Assembly: GCA_013397455.1 (NCBI GenBank)
Contig: VYZB01000289.1
Location: 1,052,959 to 1,116,958 of the forward strand
Reading direction: 5' to 3'
Source: Crotophaga sulcirostris
Lineage: Eukaryota; Chordata; Aves; Cuculiformes; Crotophagidae
DNA: 64,000 bases
Below, one piece after another: positions 14,201 through 26,200 of the stretch (its first letter is position 1; each line of letters begins with the position of its first letter). The notes under the pieces were generated by a model, which was not told where the DNA came from, ran no database searches, and saw only the letters and a list, made by a program, of their open reading frames with translations. Made by a program: the position numbers and the translations under genes.

Positions 14201-17200
14201 TTTCCCTTAAGCACTTAGGCACCATGTCAAGTAACAGGAGGGGAAAAACAGCACAAAAAGAGCCAGGATAACTACTCCACCTTACGTGCACACATTAGGC
14301 CCTGATGTGGGAATATGAAACAGCTGCTGCAAGCTGAGAAGTTATCTGTTACAGCTAATCCATAGTAACACATAAATGCAGAGATCTGGTGTACATCTCC
14401 TTGCATCACGGCACCTCTCATACAGATTCAGCAAAAGCGCATGTGCGGACAGTAACTGGACAACAGATGAGATGGCAGAACCTCATACCCTAGCTGGGAA
14501 AACAGGAAATCTTGCACAGGTCTACACTCTCTAGCTGATAGCCAGCACACTTGGCCTCTGCACGCTGAACACAGTTTTATACAAGGCTAGAACCTAGATT
14601 CACTGGTGGTTCCCAAGAGGTCGTGCCTTCAGGGAACTTCAGCTCCATTTAGCAGGCTCAAGATTCAGACAGTTCGAAGAGCCACCCTCTGCTTTAAACT
14701 GTACCAAGCCTTGGGATGTTACCATATAAATCTTGAAGGAATTGCTGCTCCTCAAGATTATTTAACTCATGACAGTTGCAGTCAGGCTTATATTCATTAC
14801 TATTTGTATTACTAAGCTAAGGCCGCATCCGAACTCATATCTTGGACACCTAGTTTATTGACAATTTGGAACCAAAGCCTAAATTTTCCATTTTCCCTTT
14901 CTTCAGACTACTCTGACTCCTTCCAGTGCTTTGAGTGGTTGAAATCCATAATCCAGACTCAGCTACTACAGCTGGTATTAATCTGTACTAAAAGTGGAAA
15001 CAGTTGGTTCCGGTTTACTTGAGCACTGAAAAGAAATGGTCTCAAAAATCAGTACACAGGAATGTTCTATGTGAAATCTGTTCTTAACAAGTTCAAGGGC
15101 TACTCTAATGACAATTAAGTATTACTTAGGAAAATGGATTTTTTTTCATGCCTTACTTCAATGTTAAATGTTGCCCCAAAAATGCCTTTGTTGTTGTTTA
15201 GCGGCAGCATTTGCTTAGTTCATATGAATGCAGAGCAGGTAGAAAAGGCCTTTCTTCCTTGTTGAAAAGGTAAGAATTTCGTTCCACTAAGGCAGACCAG
15301 ATGTCCCAGGAAGTACTGCATGCTCTCTACAAGCTGTGATTCCCACCTTAACCTAAACTGTTGAAAAAGCTGACTGAATGCACCTCTTCATCACTGTTAC
15401 TGGTTTTTCACCAGGCCATTAGCAGGATACCTCCTGTCCTTCCACCCCCAGTGCAAGGTAAATCAGCAAAGCCTGATAACTAGAAGAGAGACCTCAATAA
15501 GTGTCTCAAGTGGATGCCCTTGTTTGTTTGCTGGGATGTTGAGAAGACTGTCCATCAGGAGAACTCTCACAAAATCCCACACTTGTTTCTTGGCAGGGTG
15601 TGGTAGGAGGGGAAGAGAGGAGAGATCAACACAGCCTTTCCCTTCAGCAATGGCTGGATCATCAGGAGTCAAAATGTCTTCAGAGCCTCCCTGCAATACA
15701 GCAATGTATTTTAACTCAATCTTTAAATTTATTTTTCCTCCTAGCAACCCATCTCAGGTCTGAAGGGCTTGTACTTAGATGCACATACCTTGGGTGGTCC
15801 AGAATGGAAAGCAACCATAGCCAAAGTTTTCAAGAAGTCAGGACAGTGCCACATGGGATCCTGAGTATAACTGTGATAGATCAAGCACAAAAACTGGATA
15901 ACGTTCCCTGGATAGGTAATCTCCCAGGAGGCTTCTGCATCTGCAATAGGCTGAACACAGACAAAAGTGCACCTAGTCAAGGCATCATTTCTCTCACTCA
16001 TATGAGTTCATCTTTGCTCCTCTCTAGGTATTCCTAAGCAACTAAGCAAACATGACATGGCCACAGAGAAGTCAGGCAAGGCACAGGCAGCCAACTCCCA
16101 GCTTGTAGTCTGAAGATACACCTAATCAGAAAGGCGGCATATCTTTATCATCAAGAACTAACAAAATTGGCAATGATGTGGGTAAGATTCATCTCTCTGC
16201 TAAAAAGTTCTTGAACATAAGCCTATCATATTATCTGCTACGTAACATAACCTGGACAATATCTGGGCTGATGCTTTGCAGTGCCTGCTCACCTGACCGG
16301 CCACCAACTGGATGAGACACCATTCATGTTCAATATTGCCCTGTGAGGGCAGAGGAAAGCTATGGGTTACAGGTAAATACTGCCACTGCCACCTGACACT
16401 CTCAGGCAGTTTGTTTTGTCATTTACATTGCACAGTCCTTGAAACAAAATACTTACCTTGTCCACAGTGACTCTAACCATTTCAAGCAGCAAAGCAGCTG
16501 CCTCTGCACACAACCCAGTTTTGAGGACATTCTCCATAAGGTGGTGCTGCAAAATCCACTGCAACATAGACTCAAGATCTTTCTACAACAGGAGAGATAT
16601 TTCAAGAAGAGATGGAGAATCATATATGATACATCAAGAAATATGCCTGCTCTCTCCACAACAGAAAAAAAAACCCCAAAACATCTTCGCCTCTAGCAGC
16701 TCCTCTCCCTCCTATTAAATGTGTTTCCCCAGGATACTACTAATGGATTGTCCTCTTCTGAAATAAGTCTTCAGCAGTCCCAGTGCAAAAACGCCTTATG
16801 GCTTCTCAGAACCCTGGGGGAAAGTATCCAAATCCATTAATTCTGAGATTTTAATGAGTTTTAACAATGTAAGGACAGGGAAGCTAACCTGAATTACCTT
16901 CTAAAGTACAGTAGTTACCTAACATTTAACAACTTCATGATCAAGTTTGTTCAAACACAAAGTTCCTTAAAACAAAGTTAACTTACTTCGCATTTAAAGT
17001 GTGAATGACTAATTTTAACTATCACAAAAACCCAAGTAGGGCTAACTTGCCTGAGAATAGTCTCACAGGAAAGGCCACAAAATACCAAAGGAGTCAAGCA
17101 ATAGCAGCTTCATGCTTGTACACTATTTTTCCATACCTTGGCTGCTTCAGGTGGTTCAGACTTTGGAGTTGCCAGAAAGAGCCCTGCCACGAGCAAGTAA

Positions 17201-20200
17201 ATCTCAGGGATGTGGACGTGATCAGTCAGACATCTTTGCAATACAGAAAACCCAAAAATCAAGAAGGAGCCATTGTCAGGCACTGGAGGCTGAGTTTTTA
17301 AATTATCTTTAAAGGAAAAGAGAAGGAAAACATTCTGAGGATTGTCTAAAAATGAATGTTATATCAGAGGAAGGATTACTGACCCAACTTTATCCACATT
17401 TGTCTGTGTCCCAGACTACTCAGTACTCTGCTAGACTTTAATATCAATATTTTACAAAACTTCCTCAGAGTAATAGCTAACAATTTTTCCCACCATGACT
17501 TTTGTTACAGCAGAGTTTCCCTGAATTCCTCTACTTCCTTTTGCTTCCCTTTCTCAGAACTACAGATCTAGTTAACAATAAGAAAGCTGAACAAATCCTA
17601 AAGAAGCAGAAGGTTTCAGAGCACAAGGTAACATCTGAACAACTCACAGCCTTATCAACTAGCCTGATTTTAAGCAAGACAAAAAAGCCATCTCCCTGCA
17701 ATTGCTAATCAGAAATGCCAACTGTCATACAAGGGAGAAGCAATGTTTTCCACTCTCCAGCACAGAGAAGCTAAAACTAGGAAAAAGTTGCTCTGGAGAG
17801 CAATATAAATTCTTGGTCCACGGAGTTCAGTGGGAATTCTCTGATCACCTACTTCAGTGATCACCTATCACTGAGCTGGATCAAGGGATTGTTTTTGGAG
17901 CATTAAACCAACACATACCCATTAGAATACTCAGCCCCGCAGAGCTGTTTTCCAGCCAGCGTCCAGCCACTATGCCCTCCTTGAATTTGTTCAACAGCAA
18001 ACGATTGTGAAGAAAGCATAGAAGCAGCTTGATTCCTAGTACAACCGTACTCGAGTGCAGGTAACTCTGTATGAACAGCAGAAACCAGTCTGGCCCCAGT
18101 GCAAAAAATGTCTCTTCTTGTTGTCTAGGACAGGAGATGAGAACACATGAAAAGAGACATCAGAGAAGACAGAAAAGAGATTTTATTTAAAGTCATCTCA
18201 AACTCATTTAGAAGCTCAAGTTTCTCTAGAGAAAATCTGACTAAAAGCGTATCACAACACAGAATTACAAAGATTTAATAGCAGACTCATCCACATAGTT
18301 GAAGCCACTTAATTCCCGCTAAAGGCCTTTGACACAGTTACAGTATCACAGTATTACAAGGTTGGAAAGGACTTTTGAGATCATCGAGTCCATCCTATAA
18401 CCCAATGCTAACACTAACACCAACACCAACCCATCATCTAAACCATGGCACTAAGGGCCTCATCCAATCTCCCCTTAAACACCTCCAAGGTCCACGACTC
18501 CACCACCTCCCCGGGCAGCGCATTCCAATGGCCAATCACCCTTTCAGTGAAGAATTTTTTCCTAATATCAAACCTAAACCTCCCCTGNNNNNNNNNNNNN
18601 NNNNNNNNNNNNNNNNNNNNNNNNNNNNNNNNNNNNNNNNNNNNNNNNNNNNNNNNNNNNNNNNNNNNNNNNNNNNNNNNNNNNNNNNNNNNNNNNNNNN
18701 NNNNNNNNNNNNNNNNNNNNNNNNNNNNNNNNNNNNNNNNNNNNNNNNNNNNNNNNNNNNNNNNNNNNNNNNNNNNNNNNNNNNNNNNNNNNNNNNNNNN
18801 NNNNNNNNNNNNNNNNNNNNNNNNNNNNNNNNNNNNNNNNNNNNNNNNNNNNNNNNNNNNNNNNNNNNNNNNNNNNNNNNNNNNNNNNNNNNNNNNNNNN
18901 NNNNNNNNNNNNNNNNNNNNNNNNNNNNNNNNNNNNNNNNNNNNNNNNNNNNNNNNNNNNNNNNNNNNNNNNNNNNNNNNNNNNNNNNNNNNNNNNNNNN
19001 NNNNNNNNNNNNNNNNNNNNNNNNNNNNNNNNNNNNNNNNNNNNNNNNNNNNNNNCACTCTGTCCCCAGTCTATAGCTTTGCATGGGGTTATTGTGTCCA
19101 AAGTGTAGTACCTGGCATTTGGACTTATTAAACCTCATCCTCTTGGCATCAGCCCATCTCTCCAGTCTGTCCAGGTCCCTCTGTAGGGCCATCCTAGCCT
19201 CTAACAGATTGACACTTCCTTCCAGCTTGGTATCATCTGCAAACTTGCTAATGATGGATCCTTCATCCAGATCATCAATAAAGATATTAAACAGGGCTTG
19301 GCCCAACACCGATCCCTGGGGGACACCACTGGTGACCGGCCGCCAACTGGATGAGACACCATTCACCACCACTCTCTGGGCTCGGCCATCCAACCAATTC
19401 CTAACCCAACACAGAGTGCTCCCGTCCAAGCCACGGGCTGCCAGCTTCTCCAGGAGTCTACTGTGGGACACAGTGTCAAAGGCCTTGCTGAAGTCCAGGT
19501 ATACCACATCCACAGCCTTCCTCTTGTCCACCAGGCGAGTCACATGGTCATAAAAGGAGATCAGGTTGGTCAGGCAGGACCTACCCCTCCTAAATCCATG
19601 CTGGCTGGGGCTGATCTCTAGGTCATTCTGCAGGTGCCACATGACTGCGTCCAGGATTACCTGTTCCATAATTTTACCTGGGACTGAGGTCAGGCTGACA
19701 GGTCTGTAATTACCTGGATCATCCCTACAGCCCTTCTTGTGGATGGGCGTTACATTGGCCAACTTCCAGTCATCTGGGACCTCTCCAGTGAGCCAGGACT
19801 GTTGAAAAATGATGGATAGCAGCTTAGTAAACTCATCTGCCAGCTCTCTCATCACCCTAGGATGGATCCCATCTGGTCCCATGGACTTATGAGGTTCCAA
19901 GTGGTTCAGGAGGTCTCTAGCTTCTTCCTCCTGGATTACAGGGGGGCTATATTGCATCCTGACCCCATCCATCACTTCAGAAGACCAGTTGTCCAGTGAA
20001 CAATCTGTGTTACTGTTGAAAACTGAGGCAAAGAAGGCATTAAGTACCTCAGCCTTTTCCTCATCTTTAGTTACTATATTTCCCTCCACATCCAATAAGA
20101 AGTGGAAGTTGTTGCTGCCATTCTTTCTGCTGTTAATATATTTATAAAACCACTTATTATCCTTAACAGAAGTGGCTAATTTGAGCTCCAGTTGGGCTTT

Positions 20201-23200
20201 TGCCGACCTAATTTTCTTCCTACACGACTTAACAATATCTTTGAACATAACCTGATTCACCTCCCCTTCTTTCCAAAGGCGATACACCCTCTTTTTCTTA
20301 CTTAGCTCCTTCAGAAGCTCCTTACTCATCCAGGCCGGCTGTCTGCCCCTAGGACTTATCTTGCGGCACAACAGGACAGCCCGCTCCTGCGCCTTCAAGA
20401 TTTCATTCTTGAAGTACATCCAACCTTCATGGACCCCCTCGCTTTTAAGAACTATTTCCCAAGGTACTCTCCTGACTAGTTCCTTAAATAATCCAAAATC
20501 TGCCCGCCGAAAGTCCAGTGTGGATGTCCTGTTCATGCCTTTCCTTGTTACATTGTTTACGGAAAACTCTATTATCTCATGGTCACTGCACCCCAGACAG
20601 CCTCCAACCACAACATCACCCACCAGCTCTTCTCTATTTGTAAACAGCAGGTCAAGGAGAGCCTCACCCCTGGCAGGCTCACTCACCAGCTGTGACAGTA
20701 AGCAGTCCTCAATACACTCAAAGAATCTTCTGGATTGCCTCCTCTCAGCTGTGTTAACTTCCCAGCAGATATCTGGGAGATTAAAGTCTCCTACGAGAAC
20801 AAGGGCAGCTGATCTTGAGGCAGCCTCCAGCTGCTTAAATAACAGTAGGTCCACCTCTTTCTCCTGGTCGAGTGATCTATAACATACTCCAACCAGGATG
20901 TCAGTCTTGATTGCCCCTCTGACTCTTACCCATAGACACTCAGTCTGGCCATCATCAATCTCAACTTCGATGGCATCAAGAGCTTCCTTAGTATACAGGG
21001 CCACCGCTCCACCCCTCCTCTCACGCCTGTGAGAACTAGAGGACATGGACTCAAGCTTCGTCAGGGAAAGTTTAGGATTGATATCAGGAAAAAGTTCTTC
21101 ACTGAAAGGGTAATTAGCCATTGGAATGTGCTGCCCAGGGAGGTGGTAGAGTCGCCAACCCTGGAGATGTTTAAGAGGAGATTGGATGAGGCCCTTAGTG
21201 CCATGGTTTAGATGATGGGTTGGTGTTGGTGTTAGTGTTACTGTTGGGTTATAGGTTGGACTCTATGATCTCAGTGGTACTTTCCAACCTTTTAATACTG
21301 TGATACTGTCTCTCCTGAAGAGTTTTTAGCCTTCCATGGCAGCACTTCAGTTATGAGAATCATTCTACCACGTGAATACTCCTCAGCCTCTCCACCTGAT
21401 CCTTAAGGTCTGCAACCATAAGCAGCAGATCTCAAACCTGTTCACACCTCATTGCAGGTGTTTTTTGGATTGACCTCGGGAACCACGGGCAGGCTGAGGC
21501 ATTCCCTGCAGCATTCTGGGCAGCTGCACCCCTTAGCAGAGGCACCGTTTGAACAGGCACACTCCTGGTAGCAGTAGTTTTGGCTCCCCTGATCACCATT
21601 GTTGGTGAGAGGAGTGGGAAAAGCCGACCACACCTACCGAAGGGCACCCGCTCACCCTGCCTGCGCCAACAGCCTCTCTGCGGCCCTGTCCGCGCGCTGC
21701 GGCCGCTCCCGCTCCCAAGGAGACGTTTAAATCTCCCGCGGCTGCTGCCGGGACCGCCCCTACCACGTGACCGCCGCCGTTTCCGGGGTTCCAGAGAGGC
21801 GACCCGTGGGGGCTTCTCCTGAGCTTTCCCTCTCCCGGGGGATTTTTTGCCCGCCTCGATCGAGCACCGGGCGGCAGCACTGACCGGTCCTGCTGCCGAT
21901 CCGAGCCCAGTTTGTTCTAGGTCCAATTCCAGGAAACATTCAAGGTTAGGCTGGACCAGGCTCTCAGCAACCTGATCGAGTTGAAAATGTCCCTGCTCAT
22001 GGCATGGGGGTTGGACTGGATGACATTAAAGGGTCCCTTCCAACCCAAACTATTCTATGATTTTATGAAATTCAACCTTATATTACTGTCAGACAAAACT
22101 ATCTCATTAACATGAAGATCCTCCAGAAAGTGTGTATCAACAACTGAGGTAAACTGCATCACAGACTAGGTCCATTTATGAAACTCTATGAAATACAAAA
22201 TTCCAGTTTAAATTTTGAAGCTAAAGATATATTAATTAATGAAAATGCACAGGTAGAGCACCCAGCACTACCAACTCTGCCTTTCAGTTATGCAAGGTAG
22301 AACTATAGTAACTCCATGATTATGATAGAGGGGTGCAAGTAATCCCACACTGGATTGAATTGATTTTCAAGAACAGCTGGGGTTTCTTCAACCCTTGCAA
22401 TGCAGAAGAAATAGCTGGGTTCCTCCTTTGAGACATGCTCTGAAGACATTAATTTTTTTTCAAAACAGAGATCGGACATGCTTTCTGATCACATATCTAT
22501 GTGAATACCCAATAAACTGCTGACAAAAAATAACTCTGAATCCTTACTATTACTTATTATTTTGGTGAGGCTCAAATACTATCAGTGTGTTTAGTTCTGG
22601 TCAAGCACTATTAAAGCAGAAATCTAGAACATAGAGACACTTACCCACATCTTCCTAAATCGTTTCTACTTACTCAGAGGACAAATGAAGTTTGTCTGAG
22701 TGCATTACATCTAACAGCATCTTCAGTAACTGGTTTCGAAGCCAGATTGTCTTTCCAGATGTTTCGCTTAAGGCTACAAATACCAGAAAGTAATAAATAC
22801 TAATGAAGAAACAAAACACATGTTCCATTGCTTTGATGAACAACCTCGTTTGCACCAGATTAGCCCAGTGGAAGTATTTATATCAGTCTTTTCTAGAGTA
22901 AAAAGGTGCAGCCATCAGATTTTAGACATAAGAATTCCTGCTAACCTCAGAAATGACCAATGATGAAAATGAAATTGAAATGATATTGTCAAAGTCCATC
23001 CAGACTACATGTTGAATAATAATCAACAGGAAGTAATCTCAGGTTAACTAGAGAAGGAAATGTAAATAGGCACTCTGACTCGTATTGCCTAGCTGTGCTG
23101 TTTGTATATATAAACTACAGTTACCAGTGTCTCCTCAGTATATAATATATTGTTTAGAGGTGCAAAAATCAAGTCTCAAATGAAAGATCACAATGAAAGA

Positions 23201-26200
23201 GCCAGCTGACTGGAAGGTCCCACACGCAAAGCTAACACAAATATACAACAACTTTAAAAGGTGCAGAGCTACACATTATTATTAGCTACAACTATAAGTG
23301 TAGCAAAGTTCACAGAAAATTCAGGATGTCAAGTAAAATTTTATTTCTCATAAGAGTCCAGTACATTAGTTTTGGGGCAATTTCAATTTAGTGGCCTTTA
23401 TATCTGTGTATATCTGAAATCCAACATTGTGTAGGCTCTGAACAAAGTTCTGCTGGCTTATTAATAGAGAGAGGACAAAAATGGAACTCTCAGCAGGAGG
23501 CACATCTTGTGGATGATCAGGACTTCCTGCATATATGCACAGTGATTGTCACTTTGCTATTCTTCATATCAGGTCTTTGTAGCAGTATAAGTTTTCCCTA
23601 CAGTTTCCGGTCACCTCAATGCAGCTCGTCCCTTCCCAGGTGAAGTAATTCAAATTGTGTCTCTTCCTGCCCCTAGAGGTAGAACCACTACGTTGCACTT
23701 AGGGTTCATCATGCCCTGGGGAAGAAGGGAAGTACCTTAGTTATCTATCAGAACACATACACCAAAGGTAGCTTCTCACCTTCACTGGGCATCTCAGCCA
23801 CACCATCCAGGCAAATCTGATTTTCATCCACAGAAGAAGGTTTCAAAGTATAAACAAGGAACAATCCAATCCTTGCAAAGAAAGAGGGAAGCAGTTTTGA
23901 TCAGGAGATAGGCATTAATTTAATTATTTCGGGATTACATGCAAATCTCAATACTCATTAATGATGGCAGTCAATGACAACCATTGGAAATTCTAATCCC
24001 TGCAGAAATAGGGGTGAAATAGGAATGCAAAAGTTCATACTCTAGTAGCCAAATGAAAAGGATATCTATCTACAAATGCAAGTAATATCTGTTCTATTAC
24101 GGAAACATTTTTATTTTTATCTCTTGATTTTTTCACCGTGAGGAAAGCAATATTGAGTTAAGCACTCTGTTCATACAAAAGATTCTGAATAGCCTGTGGC
24201 CTTCAGGTATTATGGTTATCACCACTTGGTTTTGAGGCACATAGAGAAGGGCAGAGAAGCCTCAACAGGTACTCAGGGAAGAGGACTGGCAATCTATTTT
24301 CACCTGTAGTGTGCTTTAACACAGTAGCTGGTTCTAATGATAGATAGATTCATGTGACATACAGACTTACTGAAACTGCATAACCTCCTCCTGCCTACAA
24401 GAAGGGCATTTCTTAAGGAACATAACACCACTTGTCCTGCAGAAATGGTCCACACAACAATTTTAATTAGATATGTTTAAAGTCTGGGATCAGCAGAAAT
24501 CTCAGAACTTTTCAGCGTTGCTGAGAGTCTGCTACAATCTCTGCTCTCCTGAAGCTGGAAGGACTGAGACTGTCTTTATCGCCTCACTCAACACTCATGG
24601 GCCTGACAACCAACTAAATGACCATGGAATAACAAATCATGATATTTTAAGAAAAATGTTGATGTACACTCCTTCCTGCATGGCAAATTTGATATTCTAA
24701 ATCCACTACTCATATCTGTCTGAAAAAAAAAATAGGCAAACTAATATAAGCCCATGGTAGGAACATACATACAGGTAATTCCACAAATCAGTTGGCAAGC
24801 ATTAAATTTATCTATTAGCTTACTTCACAGTAACTACCTGAGGTGTTCATACTCTTCAACAGAGCTAAAAGTTGACTGCATAAATCACAGTTTCAACATG
24901 CAACTCTGTTTCTACATTTTATTTGGACAAAGAGCTTTAAAAACAGGGCTGTCATCTGTGTAATGCATTTCCCTGGAGTTAAGTGGCTGTAGACAGCACT
25001 GTATGGACCTTCCTCGGTTCATAGGCTACGGGCTGGTGCAACTAGGCTGGGAATATAAAAACAGAGTAGTGTTTACGTTCTGTGAAAAGCAAACAAGGAT
25101 TTAAATTCTTTGCTTCATAAATCCTGACTAACATGTATTAACTGAAATTCAAGAACAAAAATAACAGTTACTGGGATATAAGCCAAGTCAACAGGATTGG
25201 GTACTTAGTTGACTTAGGCCAAGATGCAATACTACAGCAATTGCAACACTTAAGGGGCAAGCCTTAATGAAATCAAATATTAAGTACAGACTTTGAGTAG
25301 TCCCGGTCATACCAACAGAATTGTTTGTGCCACCATTGTAAAGGTCATCACCCAGCCCATCCTCACACAAATATAAGATTGGACTGAACTCTGTTTTGAA
25401 GGTATGAAAGAGATTTTCATCAGTGGGGATTCCTGCAGTTGCCAAAGATCTGAAGGCTTCTACCAAAGGAGAGAAGTTCTGTTATAGAACTCTCTGCAAC
25501 ACTGGCAGGAATATAGCTATTCTGCAAACTGGGAAAAAGCTATAGACATGAAGGCTACCTGAGAACATCCCGTGTGTTAAAGTATCCTTGCAACACATGA
25601 GAGAGAACAGTGCAGGCCACAGTGATTCTGGAGTTACTTATTTCAGGATCATTGAAGAGGAAGATGAGTCTGGGCACCATTTGCACCCGGTAGGCAACCG
25701 CAGCATTCTGACATCCATCTCTGTAAAAAAAGCACAGGGACTATTAAAAGCTTTTACTGGAAAGAACCAAATTTGCAGGGTTTCAGCTAAAAGGATTCTA
25801 GATTGCACTAATACTTCGCACCTGTGGCTTCTAATGTTGCCTTGGCAACGTTTCAAACACTGTCAGAAAAATTGAATATGTGTCAGTGACGGAGATCTGA
25901 AGACTTGTATGTCCTCTACCCTTCCTATCTGCCCTCTCCTCGCCTCCCTGCCCCCCTCCGGAAACTGCTACATTTTAATGAGTTCAAAGAACACATTATT
26001 GAATTTTTCAAGCAGTGAGTTGTTGGTAATAAATGCTATTCTTTTAAAACTCAGCAAGGGACACCAGACAGCTCTGCATAGAGCTTTCAGGTACCAAAAA
26101 GAAGGAATCTAGCATCCTGTTTTACTCAGTTCCTCTGCCGTGCTGTATCTCTTCAGACATATTTAACTCTACTATAAAAAGAAAGTATATTGTTATTAAA

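Noticed and set aside
15600..16037. 145-residue plus-strand ORF
   Set aside because: Overlaps WDFY4 exons 30 and 31 in antisense; a shadow of conserved coding sequence.
18375..19131. Several long ORFs spanning the N gap
   Set aside because: They are mostly unknown residues; only the CR1 ORF2 frames on either side carry information.
20361..20882. 173-residue plus-strand ORF, and a similar one at 19083-19553
   Set aside because: Antisense shadows of CR1 ORF2 with no family resemblance.
21442..21633. Cysteine-rich 63-residue frame ([20 protein letters not shown]) on the minus strand, suggestive of a metallothionein-like peptide
   Set aside because: It is the alternative frame of the CR1 ORF1 start; the ORF1 frame and its coiled-coil continuation explain the sequence better.
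21580..21822. 80-residue arginine/proline-rich ORF on the plus strand
   Set aside because: It is the antisense of the CpG-rich CR1 5' UTR; long frames arise there from GC content alone.
25450..25476. Acceptor TTGGTAG for exon 25, giving a protein starting EAFRSL
   Set aside because: Its phase (1) does not match the phase-2 exit of exon 24; GCCTTCAG does.
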